In this document: piece after piece, positions 32,995 to 40,386 of the stretch
Layout of the letters: each line of letters opens with the position of its first letter
How positions within the stretch are numbered: the stretch's first letter is position 1
Source of the DNA: a virus
Reading direction: 5' to 3' (one strand)
IMG/VR virus record: IMGVR_UViG_3300036799_000028
Location: 1 to 43,889 of that record
DNA: 43,889 nucleotides
Translations under genes and position numbers: made by a program
Notes under the pieces: generated by a model
The model's database searches: none
What the model was told of the DNA's origin: nothing
The model's input: the letters and a program-made list of their open reading frames with translations, nothing else

Positions 32995-34449
32995 ATGGCA
33001 CGTTCTTCCGCTGCGGCCACTGCCGCCAAGCCAAGATTCACCCCCGCTCGCCGACGCGCCGTCGGCATCATCCGCGTCTCCGAGGTCGACGGTCGCTCGG
33101 GCGAGGCGTTCCGCAGCCCAGGCGACCAGCTGGGCATCCTTGAGCGCCACTGCGCCAGCCGCTCGTACAGCCTGGTCGCGTCGTTCCAAGAACTCGATGT
33201 CTCGGGCTACACCATTCAGGAGCTTCACAAGCGCAAGCTTGGCCTGGCCCCTGCGGTCGCCATGATCGAGGCGGGCGAGGCTGATGTCATCCTGCTCCCA
33301 TGGCTCGATCGCATCGCGCGCAACTTGCAGCTGTATCGCGCCGTCGTCAAGAAGGTCCGAGCAGCTGGCGGCACGATCGAGGCGGTCGACTTCGGCGAGG
33401 TCACCGGCGGCAGCGCCGCCCAGCGGTTCAGCGCCGAGACCCTCATTCGCGTCGCGGAGTTCTTCGCTGAGTTGACCGCCGAGAAGACCAACGCGGCGCA
33501 GGAGAAGGCGATCGCCGAGGGCATCCCGACCTTCGCCAACATCCCGATCGGTTACCGCTCCGACGACTCGCGCCGCCTGGAAGTCGTCGAGGAAGAGGCG
33601 GCGCTTGTGCGAACCGCCTACGAGATGCGCGAGATCGGCACTCCGCTCGAAGACATCCGCGACTGGCTGCACGCGCAACCAGCTGCCCAGGCATGGATGG
33701 CGGCGCACAAGCGCAAGCTGGGCATTCGTGGCGTGCAGAACCTGCTCAAGCAGCGCATGTACCTGGGCGAGCTTCACTTCGGCAAGATGAGCAACCTGCG
33801 CTCGCATGAGCCGATCATCGACCCGGCGCTGTTCCGCACCGTCCAGGGCATGCGTATCAAACGCGACACAAAGCGTGAGCCGTCCGACCGCCTGCTGGCT
33901 CGGCTCGGCATCGTCCGTTGCGCTACCTGCGACAAGGCGATGGTGGTCGGTGGCCAGTGGCATGAGAACGCGGCCGGCGAACGGGTCCACTACCCCGACT
34001 ACCGCTGCTCCAGCATGCAGACCTGCACCCGGCGCGCCTACGTGAGCGCCGAGGTGCTCGAAGAGGCAGTGGTCAGGTTCGTGCGGACGGCACACGGCGA
34101 AGGCAACGCCTCAGCCGACGAAGAACTCGCCCAGGCCGAGCGTGCGTTTCAGGAAGCCGAGCAGCAGCTGAGCACGTTCATCACGCTGCTCGCTGGCGTG
34201 GGCGACCTGGCTGCCACCCAGGCCAAGCTCGAAGAGATGAAGGCGGCACGCGAGACTGCCTTCGAGCACTGGCAGTCGCTACGGGTGCTCAGCGGTACGA
34301 GCAACATCCGCGCGTCGGCCTGGGACGACCTGAGCCTATCGGGGCGTCGTGCCCTGATCCGCGCCACGGTCAAGCGGGTGGTCATCACGCGCGGCGCCCG
34401 TGGCACGCACCAGGCGAGCCGGATCACGATCGAGCCGTTCGCGCAGTAG
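32995..34449 (+). CDS. int: Large serine integrase
   Basis: A 484-aa site-specific recombinase. The resolvase-type catalytic domain covers about 22-165, with nucleophile Ser29 in IIRVSEVDG, the LDRIARN motif and the SAETLIRVAEFFAELTAEKTNAAQ long E-helix. A recombinase DNA-binding domain follows (PIGYRS..LEVVEEEAALVRTAYEMRE.. GIRGVQNLLKQRMYLG). Next comes a zinc ribbon (CATC and CSSMQTC), then a coiled coil (EELAQAERAFQEAEQQLSTF) that gates direction. It would join attP to attB with no host factor. It is at the usual size. ATG 32995 is chosen because a promoter lies right before it. No att site could be identified from one sequence. Confidence 0.93.
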   Translation: MARSSAAATAAKPRFTPARRRAVGIIRVSEVDGRSGEAFRSPGDQLGILERHCASRSYSLVASFQELDVSGYTIQELHKRKLGLAPAVAMIEAGEADVILLPWLDRIARNLQLYRAVVKKVRAAGGTIEAVDFGEVTGGSAAQRFSAETLIRVAEFFAELTAEKTNAAQEKAIAEGIPTFANIPIGYRSDDSRRLEVVEEEAALVRTAYEMREIGTPLEDIRDWLHAQPAAQAWMAAHKRKLGIRGVQNLLKQRMYLGELHFGKMSNLRSHEPIIDPALFRTVQGMRIKRDTKREPSDRLLARLGIVRCATCDKAMVVGGQWHENAAGERVHYPDYRCSSMQTCTRRAYVSAEVLEEAVVRFVRTAHGEGNASADEELAQAERAFQEAEQQLSTFITLLAGVGDLAATQAKLEEMKAARETAFEHWQSLRVLSGTSNIRASAWDDLSLSGRRALIRATVKRVVITRGARGTHQASRITIEPFAQ

Positions 34450-34605
34450 TCGGCGGGCTTCCCGGTCGAGGATGCGCTGCACCTCGGCCTGGACCCGTGG
34501 GGGCATCGGGTTGAGCGGCGGCTGGCGGTCGAGCCACTCCTGCCACGCCGCCTCACTGATTCGGTGTTTGACCACCCGTCCAGTGTGCGTGCAGCTGCCC
34601 GCCAA
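34336..34605 (-). CDS. Possible small helical protein, antisense to the integrase end
   Basis: The open frame begins at TTG 34605 (AGGGG upstream), with GTG 34575 as an alternative, and ends within the integrase gene. Residues 12-60 look like a real charged helical unit (ISEAAWQEWLDRQPPLNP, AEVQRILDREARRLLRERLDR). The end is opposite the integrase C-terminus and may be an unavoidable tail. It overlaps the integrase by 114 nt on the opposite strand. Its status is uncertain. Confidence 0.4.
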   Translation of the reverse strand: MAGSCTHTGRVVKHRISEAAWQEWLDRQPPLNPMPPRVQAEVQRILDREARRLLRERLDRDPARLVRATGAARDDHPLDRGADQGTTPR

Positions 34606-34618
34606 GTCAGCCCCTATC

Positions 34619-34657
34619 TGCGCTCTTTTTCAGAGTTGACTTTTGAAAAAAAGCGCA
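34619..34657. promoter_or_regulatory. Operator-like inverted repeat with TTGACT
   Basis: TGCGCTCTTTTTCA (34619-34632) and TGAAAAAAAGCGCA (34644-34657) form a 14-bp inverted repeat with one mismatch and an 11-nt centre that includes TTGACT (34636-34641), a -35-like hexamer. A repressor dimer here would block a promoter. The interval 34606-34790 holds no other gene I can support. The same half-site recurs at 35325-35360 and 32348-32361. Confidence 0.55.
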
Positions 34658-34790
34658 TTCAGGGCTACCGGTCTGACGCGCGGCCGGCTATTGTCCTTCG
34701 GCATGAGGCTCGCGGTTGTCGCCACCCTGCATCACATTCGGGCGTCAGCTGCGATTGGGGAAGCCACGAAGGGGAGGCGACGGCGCCCCG

Positions 34791-35354
34791 ATGTCGGATA
34801 CAGACGATGTCGCCACGACGATCTGGCGCGACGATGGCGGTGGTACTGGAGGCGGTGACCCAGGCCGCCAGCTGGATACCCAGGCGAACTACGTTCGCCT
34901 CTTCCACGACGTTTCCCCCGGCCTGTACCTGCTGCTGCCGGTGGACGTGCCACCGCCGACGCCAATCGCCGAGCGTCGAGGCGGCGAGCGCAAGGGCTCC
35001 GGTCGACACCGGGGCGACTACGAGCTTTCGGATGACGACCTGCGGGACAAGGTACGCAGGTACGTCGAGAAGTGCGCGGAGGATAGTCTCCGTCCGAGCC
35101 TGCGTGGTCTGGCCTCGTCTATCAGCATGAGCGCCAGCTGGACGAAGCAGCGCCTGGCACGCGCCGAGATCCAGCTACCGTCCTATATCCCGAAGCTACT
35201 GGCGGCGAGCCTCCTGCTGATGTCGATGGTGGCAATCGACGCCGCCGATGGACGCACCGATAACCGCATCGATGTCGCGGGGGTTGCAGCGCACCTCTGC
35301 CACCACGCCTCCCACCCCCCGATGTACGTTTTTTCAAACCACGCTTTGAAATAA
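34791..35354 (+). CDS. Putative regulator flanked by operator-like repeats
   Basis: A 187-aa protein. The N-terminus is Gly/Asp-rich and flexible. Residues 95-150 hold a helical unit (DDDLRDKVRRYVEKCAEDSLRPSLRGLASSISMSASWTKQRLARA) that reads like a helix-turn-helix DNA-binding segment. A hydrophobic stretch (LLAASLLLMSMVAID) and a His/Cys-rich end follow. Upstream and overlapping its own stop lie copies of the same AT-rich inverted motif, as expected for an autoregulated phage repressor or early regulator. ATG 34791 is chosen; GGGGAGG is 12 nt upstream. No family name can be given. Confidence 0.55.
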   Translation: MSDTDDVATTIWRDDGGGTGGGDPGRQLDTQANYVRLFHDVSPGLYLLLPVDVPPPTPIAERRGGERKGSGRHRGDYELSDDDLRDKVRRYVEKCAEDSLRPSLRGLASSISMSASWTKQRLARAEIQLPSYIPKLLAASLLLMSMVAIDAADGRTDNRIDVAGVAAHLCHHASHPPMYVFSNHALK

Positions 35355-35360
35355 AGCGCA
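35325..35360. promoter_or_regulatory. Second operator-like inverted repeat
   Basis: TACGTTTTTTCAAA (35325-35338) and TTTGAAATAAAGCGCA (35345-35360) face one another across 6 nt with a perfect TTTCAAA/TTTGAAA core. The 3' half encodes the last codons and TAA of the preceding gene. A short hairpin (ACCCCC/GGGGGT, 35363-35379) follows. CATAGT at 35392-35397 sits 6 nt before the next ATG and could be a -10 box. Confidence 0.5.
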
Positions 35361-35403
35361 TAACCCCCTATGCGGGGGTGGCTTGCCTCCGCATAGTGGG
35401 TGA

Positions 35404-35592
35404 ATGCCACGGTTCAGCATTGACCTGACGAAGCGGGAGTGGGAGAAGCTCCTGCTGGATGCGGAAAGGCAGCACCGTCCACCGCGCGACCATGCTGCCT
35501 TTCTTGTTGCGCGCGGGCTGGGTCTGGCGAAGCGTGAGGATCCGCTGCCGGAGCCGGAGTCTGATGGTCAGGTTGCATTCGCTGCGGCGTAA
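35404..35592 (+). CDS. Small RHH-like protein, 62 aa
   Basis: The product starts with a beta strand and two helices (PRFSIDLTKREWEKLLLDAERQHRPPRDHAAFLVARGLGL), which is the size and order of a ribbon-helix-helix-type DNA binder. The tail is acidic. It begins the early rightward operon right after the operator-like site, so a regulator is likely. The fold is a guess from pattern. Confidence 0.6.
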   Translation: MPRFSIDLTKREWEKLLLDAERQHRPPRDHAAFLVARGLGLAKREDPLPEPESDGQVAFAAA

Positions 35593-35594
35593 CT

Positions 35595-35927
35595 ATGGTG
35601 GATCCGAGCCGCCAGGCGGCGCATGGCCTGTTGCTCGATCGGGTCTCCGAGCGCGAGTGGCAGGAGCAGGTTCTCGCCTGGGCGAAGCGGGGTGGCTGGC
35701 GCCACTACCACAGCTATAGCAGTCTCCGGTCGCCCACTGGCTGGCCGGACCTGTACCTGATTCGCGACACCGACGCGATCGCGGCCGAGCTAAAGCGAAA
35801 TGTGGGCCGGGTATCACCGGCCCAGGACGCCTGGCTCGACGCCCACGCTCGCGTCACCCATGTCGGCGCGCACGTCTGGCGGCCACGGGACTGGCAGACC
35901 GTGCGCGACATCCTGCTCAGGAGGTGA
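35595..35927 (+). CDS. VRR-NUC domain nuclease
   Basis: A 110-aa protein with the PD-(D/E)xK core of the VRR-NUC family: GWPDLYLI with Asp52, then AAELKR with Glu65 and Lys67, and RVSPAQDAWLDAHARV. The Glu-rich N-terminal helix EREWQEQVLAWAK fits as well. Stand-alone VRR-NUC proteins from phages can act as branched-DNA nucleases, such as Holliday-junction resolvases. Its length is typical. The next gene's ribosome site is inside its end. Confidence 0.85.
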   Translation: MVDPSRQAAHGLLLDRVSEREWQEQVLAWAKRGGWRHYHSYSSLRSPTGWPDLYLIRDTDAIAAELKRNVGRVSPAQDAWLDAHARVTHVGAHVWRPRDWQTVRDILLRR

Positions 35928-35932
35928 GTGCA

Positions 35933-36325
35933 GTGCTCCTCTTGTTTCTGCGCGCCTGGACGATCGGCATGCTGCTCGCGGCGATCGTGCTCATGGTGCG
36001 CAATGCCCACGCGGAGGCGTACTCCGCAGACGATACGGAGGCAGCGATCGCCGACGTGCATGCCGCCTATGGGGTGCCCATTGGGCGTTTGCACGAGATC
36101 GTCAGCTGCGAAACCGGGCGCACCATGGATCCGAACGTGGTCGGCGACCACGGTACGTCGTTCGGCGCTGTGCAATTGCACAGGGGCGGTGCCCTGAGCC
36201 ATTTCTTCAGCCTGGGCTACACCGACCCGTTCAACCCCTGGCAGGCGATCGAGTACCTGGCCCGCGCTCTCATTGGGGAGTTCCTGGGCCTGGGCATCGG
36301 CGGCTGGTCATGGACGTGCTCATGA
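35933..36325 (+). CDS. Secreted transglycosylase-like protein
   Basis: GTG 35933 is 8 nt after AGGAGG; an in-frame GTG at 35924 overlaps the previous stop. Residues 1-27 form a signal peptide or anchor (LLLFLRAWTIGMLLAAIVLMV, then NAHA cut site). A lysozyme-like pocket follows: IVSCETGRTMDP with likely catalytic Glu60, and GDHGTSFGAVQLH. The fold fits a small lytic transglycosylase of about 100 aa. It lies in the early region between a nuclease and a ParB-like gene, unusual for lysis. It might act in wall remodelling or conjugation-like uptake. Confidence 0.65.
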   Translation: MLLLFLRAWTIGMLLAAIVLMVRNAHAEAYSADDTEAAIADVHAAYGVPIGRLHEIVSCETGRTMDPNVVGDHGTSFGAVQLHRGGALSHFFSLGYTDPFNPWQAIEYLARALIGEFLGLGIGGWSWTCS

Positions 36326-37311
36326 GGTCGCTCGCACACGAAGCCTGGCTCACCGAGCACCATCTGCGCGAGGGCAAGCACCCAGGCTGGGAGTACCAGC
36401 CCGCGATCCCACTGGGCGGCTTCGACCTGTTCGCCTCGGTGCGGAACCAGGCGCGGCTGGCGCAAGCCATCATCGAGCCGCTGGTTGAGCGGTACGCGCT
36501 CGACATGATGGACGGCCAGGACTTCCCGGCCGTGATCGCCTACCAGGGGCAGCGTGGCCTGGTACTGATGGACGGCAACCAGCGGCTGCGCGCGGCGCAG
36601 TTGTCGGAGCGGCTGGCGTTCGACTGCTACGTGGTCGACGAGCCCGACCGGCAGAAGCGGACGATGCTCATCCGCACGGCCAACCGGCTGAATGGGCTGG
36701 GGCAGACCGACGACGAGCGCCTGCTCCAGGCGAAGCACTATGCCCGCGAGTTCCCGGGCGTCCACATCAAGATCGTCGCCCGAGAGTTCGGGTTCAAGCA
36801 TGAGTTTCTGGAGCGCATGCTCCGCGTCGACATCGTGAACGCGCGCTCGGCAGCTGCCGGGCTCGATCTGTCAGACCTGGCGCCGACGCTGCGCGACCAG
36901 CTGCACGCGATCCAGAGCGACGTGGTCTTCGTCGCGAGCGCCCAGCTGCTCAAGGAAGCCGGGCTCAAGGGCGCCCTGGCCCAGGAGTTCCTGGCCGACG
37001 TGAAGAAGGCGCGGTCTGAGGCTGAGGTGGAGCAGGTCATCGAGCGTTGGCGCAACCGGCGGGACATCATCGAGATGATCGACGCGCGTCAGAAGGGGCG
37101 GTCGCGGCCAGCCAACCCGCAGCGGACGCGGCTGTTCCTGCACCTGAACGGACTGGTGCGCGTGCTCGAACAGGCACGGGCCCTGGCCGATGTGCAGCTG
37201 AACACGCCCGACGAGGTCGACCGCCTGATCGACGGCATGCGGACCGCCGAGAAGCACGTCCGGCGGCTGGTCAACGCGGCTGGTAACGACCCGACGGCGG
37301 CAGCGGCATGA
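36322..37311 (+). CDS. ParB-like protein with HTH (rightward)
   Basis: A 329-aa protein, coupled by ATGA; an in-frame ATG lies 12 nt upstream (36310). A ParB N-terminal-like domain has VLMDGNQRLRAAQL at 81-94, with DGNQRL in place of GERR. A helix-turn-helix follows (HIKIVAREFGFKHEFLERML, 148-167). The C-terminal half is helical and charged (EAEVEQVIERWRNRRDIIEM). It may bind phage DNA near the replication region, as plasmid-type ParBs do. No ParA is present, so it is not a full partition system. Confidence 0.8.
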   Translation: MRSLAHEAWLTEHHLREGKHPGWEYQPAIPLGGFDLFASVRNQARLAQAIIEPLVERYALDMMDGQDFPAVIAYQGQRGLVLMDGNQRLRAAQLSERLAFDCYVVDEPDRQKRTMLIRTANRLNGLGQTDDERLLQAKHYAREFPGVHIKIVAREFGFKHEFLERMLRVDIVNARSAAAGLDLSDLAPTLRDQLHAIQSDVVFVASAQLLKEAGLKGALAQEFLADVKKARSEAEVEQVIERWRNRRDIIEMIDARQKGRSRPANPQRTRLFLHLNGLVRVLEQARALADVQLNTPDEVDRLIDGMRTAEKHVRRLVNAAGNDPTAAAA

Positions 37312-37661
37312 GGGGCAACTGGACGCCGGCGCGGCGGCAGCTGGAGTTCTGGCTGGAAGACGGGGAGTGGCACACGTTCGACGAGATCTTCCCGTACGTG
37401 TCACTGCTGATCGACCCGCGCTACGCGGCGCGGATCTGGCAGCGCGAGCACGATCACATCCGCCGCTATCGCGGCACGCTGACCTGCGCCGAGCGAGGCA
37501 GCTGCCCGCACTACAACGCCGAGCGTGTCGTCGCGCGCGGTCGCTGGGGCTGGTTCATCCACGTCCTGCGCAGTGGTCGCGCGAACGGGCGGTACGAGGT
37601 GGAGCACTGGGAAGGCAGGCACCGTGGCCGGATGCGGCTGGTTCAGGAGGTGACACCGTGA
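37308..37661 (+). CDS. Winged-helix-like protein with zinc-type residues
   Basis: A 117-aa protein coupled by ATGA. The N-terminus (TPARRQLEFWLEDGEWHTFDEIFPYVSLLIDPRYAARIW) resembles a winged-helix fold. A CAERGSC stretch may bind metal. The end is beta-like with many Arg residues. The function is unknown; it may regulate early genes. Confidence 0.65.
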   Translation: MRGNWTPARRQLEFWLEDGEWHTFDEIFPYVSLLIDPRYAARIWQREHDHIRRYRGTLTCAERGSCPHYNAERVVARGRWGWFIHVLRSGRANGRYEVEHWEGRHRGRMRLVQEVTP

Positions 37662-37963
37662 ACGTGGGCAACCCAGCGCCAGCCGAGGTGAGCCTGGCGC
37701 GCATCGAGGCGCTGCTGGCGGTGATCTACGACCAGCTGATCGCCTCGCGAAACCTGCTGGAGACGATCAGCACCGCGATCGGGGCCGAGGCGGACTCGAA
37801 GCCCTCGGCCTGGGTAGAGAACAACAGCCGAGGCACCACCACCGGTGCGAAGGCGTATGGCCAGCGGCTCGCCGAAGTGGTCGACGACGTGGCGCGCGAG
37901 AGCAAGCGCCTACAGGTGATGGCCAGCGGCAGTCTGGCGGGAGTGATGCGTGACGACGACTGA
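37658..37963 (+). CDS. Small helical protein before the annealing-like protein
   Basis: GTG 37658 is part of a GTGA overlap, giving 101 aa. Helices (LARIEALLAVIYDQLIASRNLLETISTAIGA, RLAEVVDDVARESKRLQVM) dominate. Its stop lies 14 nt inside the next gene. No family is recognised. Confidence 0.6.
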   Translation: MNVGNPAPAEVSLARIEALLAVIYDQLIASRNLLETISTAIGAEADSKPSAWVENNSRGTTTGAKAYGQRLAEVVDDVARESKRLQVMASGSLAGVMRDDD

Positions 37964-39212
37964 CAACCAATCGCTGGCGCTGCGGGACGCGCTCGACGAT
38001 GACGAACTGGCGATCGTCGAGAAGGGTACGGGTGGCTTTGGCCTGGGCGGGGTGAGCCCGCCCCAGCGTGCCGCGCTGCGCGTCCTGGCGCGGGCCTGGC
38101 GCCTACAGCTGGGGCGCGAGATCACGTTCATGTTCGACCAGCCGTACGTGACCTTCCCAGGCCGACTGACGATTGCGCGGCGCCATCCGCAGTTCGCCGG
38201 CTGGTCGGCGCGGGCGATCTCCGACGACCGCGAGAAGGCGGCCTGGGGCTTCGCGTCGACCGACATCGTGGTCGAAGGCACGATCCACACGCGCACCTGG
38301 GGCGAGATCACCGCCCGTGGTCGGGTGACCGAAGCAGAGCGCACGCCAACCAGGGGCAAGGATGCCTGGCTGCCGGTGCAGAAGAACCCAGGCGAGCAGG
38401 CCGAGAAGCGTGCGCTGATGCGGGCATCGCGGCTGGCGTTCGGCGAAGACCAGCCCACTGACGAGGACTTCGAGCGCGCCTACCAGCAGCAGCTGGGTGA
38501 GCCGCTCGCCCAACGCGGTCGGGTCGAAGTGCGCGAGCGGCCAGCGGTGACCGCAGCTGACTACGACCGGATCATCGGGCGCTGGTACGACGACGAGCCG
38601 GCCCAGGTCGACACAGTGACCGGCGAGGTGCTGGAGCAGCTGCCTAGTCCGCAGTCCGCAGTGCCTAGTCCGCAGTCCGCAGTGCCGACCGTGGCCGACA
38701 TCCCTGCCATCCAGCAGGCGATCGCGGCCCAGGCCGAACCACTCGACATCACCGCCCAGGCGGGGCCCAGGCCGAGCGCAGCTGACCTACCTGCGATCGG
38801 CCGAAATCCTCGGGAGTCGGCCGACATCCTTGAGGAATTGCCCGACCTGGGCGAGCCGATCGAGCCGCCGATGCCGACGCCGGAGCGTCGCGACTCGGAC
38901 TCGCTGGGCGCGTTCCTGGCGCGACTGCGGCGCAGGATCGAGGCGCATCCCGATCGGGACGTAACCGCCAACAAGGCGCTACAGATGGCAGCTGGGACGG
39001 CGGTGCTGGCTGGCTGCGATAACGATCGAGCCGCCGCCAAGCGGGTGCTGAAGGTGCTTACCGCACGCACCGACAACCTCACCCAGCTGACCATGGGCGA
39101 GGCCGAGGAGATCCTCTCGCTCAGCGGCGTTGATCCAGCCGCCAATGAGGAGTGGCAGACGTGGTGCGGCCTGATGGACGAGCGCGCGACGGCGTTGCAA
39201 GCGGCGAGGTAG
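37950..39212 (+). CDS. Putative single-strand annealing/recombination protein
   Basis: A 420-aa protein. The first 200 residues have a compact fold with YVTFPGRLTIARRHPQFAGWSARAI, a beta-rich core and KNPGEQAEKRALMRASRLAFG, which recalls single-strand annealing proteins of the RecT/Erf class, where a late Arg/Lys helix is common. The middle (residues 225-310) is linker-like and contains a 21-nt tandem repeat encoding PSPQSAV twice (38641-38682). The C-terminus is helical (ANKALQMAAGTAVLAGCDNDRAAAKRVLKVL). GTG 37950 has GGGAG about 7 nt upstream. The family is tentative; it could be an unrelated DNA-binding protein. Confidence 0.45.
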   Translation: MTTTDNQSLALRDALDDDELAIVEKGTGGFGLGGVSPPQRAALRVLARAWRLQLGREITFMFDQPYVTFPGRLTIARRHPQFAGWSARAISDDREKAAWGFASTDIVVEGTIHTRTWGEITARGRVTEAERTPTRGKDAWLPVQKNPGEQAEKRALMRASRLAFGEDQPTDEDFERAYQQQLGEPLAQRGRVEVRERPAVTAADYDRIIGRWYDDEPAQVDTVTGEVLEQLPSPQSAVPSPQSAVPTVADIPAIQQAIAAQAEPLDITAQAGPRPSAADLPAIGRNPRESADILEELPDLGEPIEPPMPTPERRDSDSLGAFLARLRRRIEAHPDRDVTANKALQMAAGTAVLAGCDNDRAAAKRVLKVLTARTDNLTQLTMGEAEEILSLSGVDPAANEEWQTWCGLMDERATALQAAR

Positions 39213-39214
39213 CC

Positions 39215-39571
39215 ATGTGGGGGCGACTGGACGATGGCTGGTACGACCACCCCAAGGTGGTGGCCTGCGGCCCGATCGGCATGGCGCTGCACGCCTGGTC
39301 GATCAGCTATTGCAGTCGCCACCTGACCGATGGCTACGTGCGGAAGGGTGCGCTGCCGACCTGGGCGAGACCAGCTACGCGCACCCTGGTCGACAACGGA
39401 CTCTTCGACGAACTCGTGGGCGGGTTCATGGTTCATGACTACCTCGACTGGAACCCTAGTCGCAATCAGGTGCTCCACGAGCGCGAGCTAGCAGCTGCTC
39501 GCAAGGACCGCTGGAAGGCCCACAGGAGTGGCGTTCCGGACGGCGGAAAAGACACCAATGGGACGGAGTGA
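39215..39571 (+). CDS. Replication-initiator-like protein, short form
   Basis: A 118-aa protein with GGCGAGGTAG before ATG 39215. Its opening MWGRLDDGWYDHPKVVACGPIGMALHAWSISYCSRHLTDGYV and LVDNGLFDELVGGFMVHDYLDWNP match the winged-helix start of phage replication initiators or replisome organisers. These are normally 200-300 aa, so this version is short. The region right after it is rich in inverted repeats. It would bind the origin and bring in the host helicase. A C-terminal truncation is possible. Confidence 0.65.
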   Translation: MWGRLDDGWYDHPKVVACGPIGMALHAWSISYCSRHLTDGYVRKGALPTWARPATRTLVDNGLFDELVGGFMVHDYLDWNPSRNQVLHERELAAARKDRWKAHRSGVPDGGKDTNGTE

Positions 39572-39775
39572 GAACGGCGTTCCCTCGCCGTTCTCTCGGA
39601 TGCCCCGTACCCGTACCCGGTATTACCGGTCTCCGGTAGAGCGTTACAGGTACCGGTTTATCTACCTCCGGCCGGGTTCTGGGTCTCAATACGAAGTGTC
39701 AGGTTGGTTGTTAGTTGGTTGGTCCGGCAAGCCGGTTACGCGCGCGAGGCTGAATTGGCCGACCAACCAACGACC
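39570..39775. other. Candidate replication origin with dense inverted repeats
   Basis: The non-coding gap 39572-39807 holds: a 10-bp perfect hairpin GAGAACGGCG/CGCCGTTCTC (39570-39595, loop 6); clustered CCGGTA/TACCGG palindromes with CCCGTA repeats (39604-39656); CCGGC/GCCGG (39724-39735); and an 11-bp inverted repeat GTTGGTTGGTC/GACCAACCAAC at 39714-39724 and 39761-39771. It sits next to an initiator-like gene. Attenuator or terminator structures are an alternative. Confidence 0.5.
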
Positions 39776-39807
39776 GACCGTCTTGCTTCGCAAGGACGAA
39801 GACGACG

Positions 39808-40386
39808 GTGCTGACGGAGTTTGAGGCGCGTCTGGTGGCTCGCGAGTACCGGGGCCAGTTTCGCGACGACGTGATGTTCCAGCGATCGTGGGAGCGGTAC
39901 TTCGAGCGCGCCAGGGGGCGAGAGAACATCGACGACCTGCGACGCTGGCTGGCGAATGACCTGCGCGGTGAGGCGGTCATGGCGATCGGACTCGGTCCGC
40001 GTGAGCCACTGGTGTCCACGCCGAATGGGGTCGAACTGAGCAGCTGCTGGCACTGCCGTGGGCGAGGCTTCGTGCGGCGCGAGCTTGAGCCAAGCCATCC
40101 GGACTTCGGCAAGGCGCTGGAGTGTCCGGCGTGTCGGGCTGGGCGCAGGCAGTGCGACTGTCAGCGGTGCCAGCCCCGGGCCGAGGGGCAGAAGCTGATG
40201 GATCACACGCTGTGCGTGGACGAGACTGGCCACGACTTCGAGCATCCCGACGCCTGTCCGAAGTGCGAGGACGCCCAGGTGGTGATGATGCGGATGCCGA
40301 AGGGCATCAACCACGCCCAGGTGCTGGCAGGCGTGCAGGATGCGCTCGGGGTGCATCGGAGGCGTGATGAAGCGCGAACACCCTGA
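39808..40386 (+). CDS. DnaJ-type zinc-finger-like protein
   Basis: A 192-aa protein from GTG 39808. Residues 1-60 are helical. Cys-x2-Cys pairs (CWHCRGRG, CPACRAG, CDCQRC, CPKC) recall the central zinc region of DnaJ. The rest is short. It may assist replication or protein binding. It follows the initiator and candidate origin, consistent with a helper of replication. No J domain is seen. Confidence 0.65.
   Translation: MLTEFEARLVAREYRGQFRDDVMFQRSWERYFERARGRENIDDLRRWLANDLRGEAVMAIGLGPREPLVSTPNGVELSSCWHCRGRGFVRRELEPSHPDFGKALECPACRAGRRQCDCQRCQPRAEGQKLMDHTLCVDETGHDFEHPDACPKCEDAQVVMMRMPKGINHAQVLAGVQDALGVHRRRDEARTP

Noticed and set aside
39544-39571. Programmed frameshift in the initiator-like gene
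   Set aside because: The GGAAAAG run is not a standard slippery heptamer in the right phase, so I list it only as a possible mutation.
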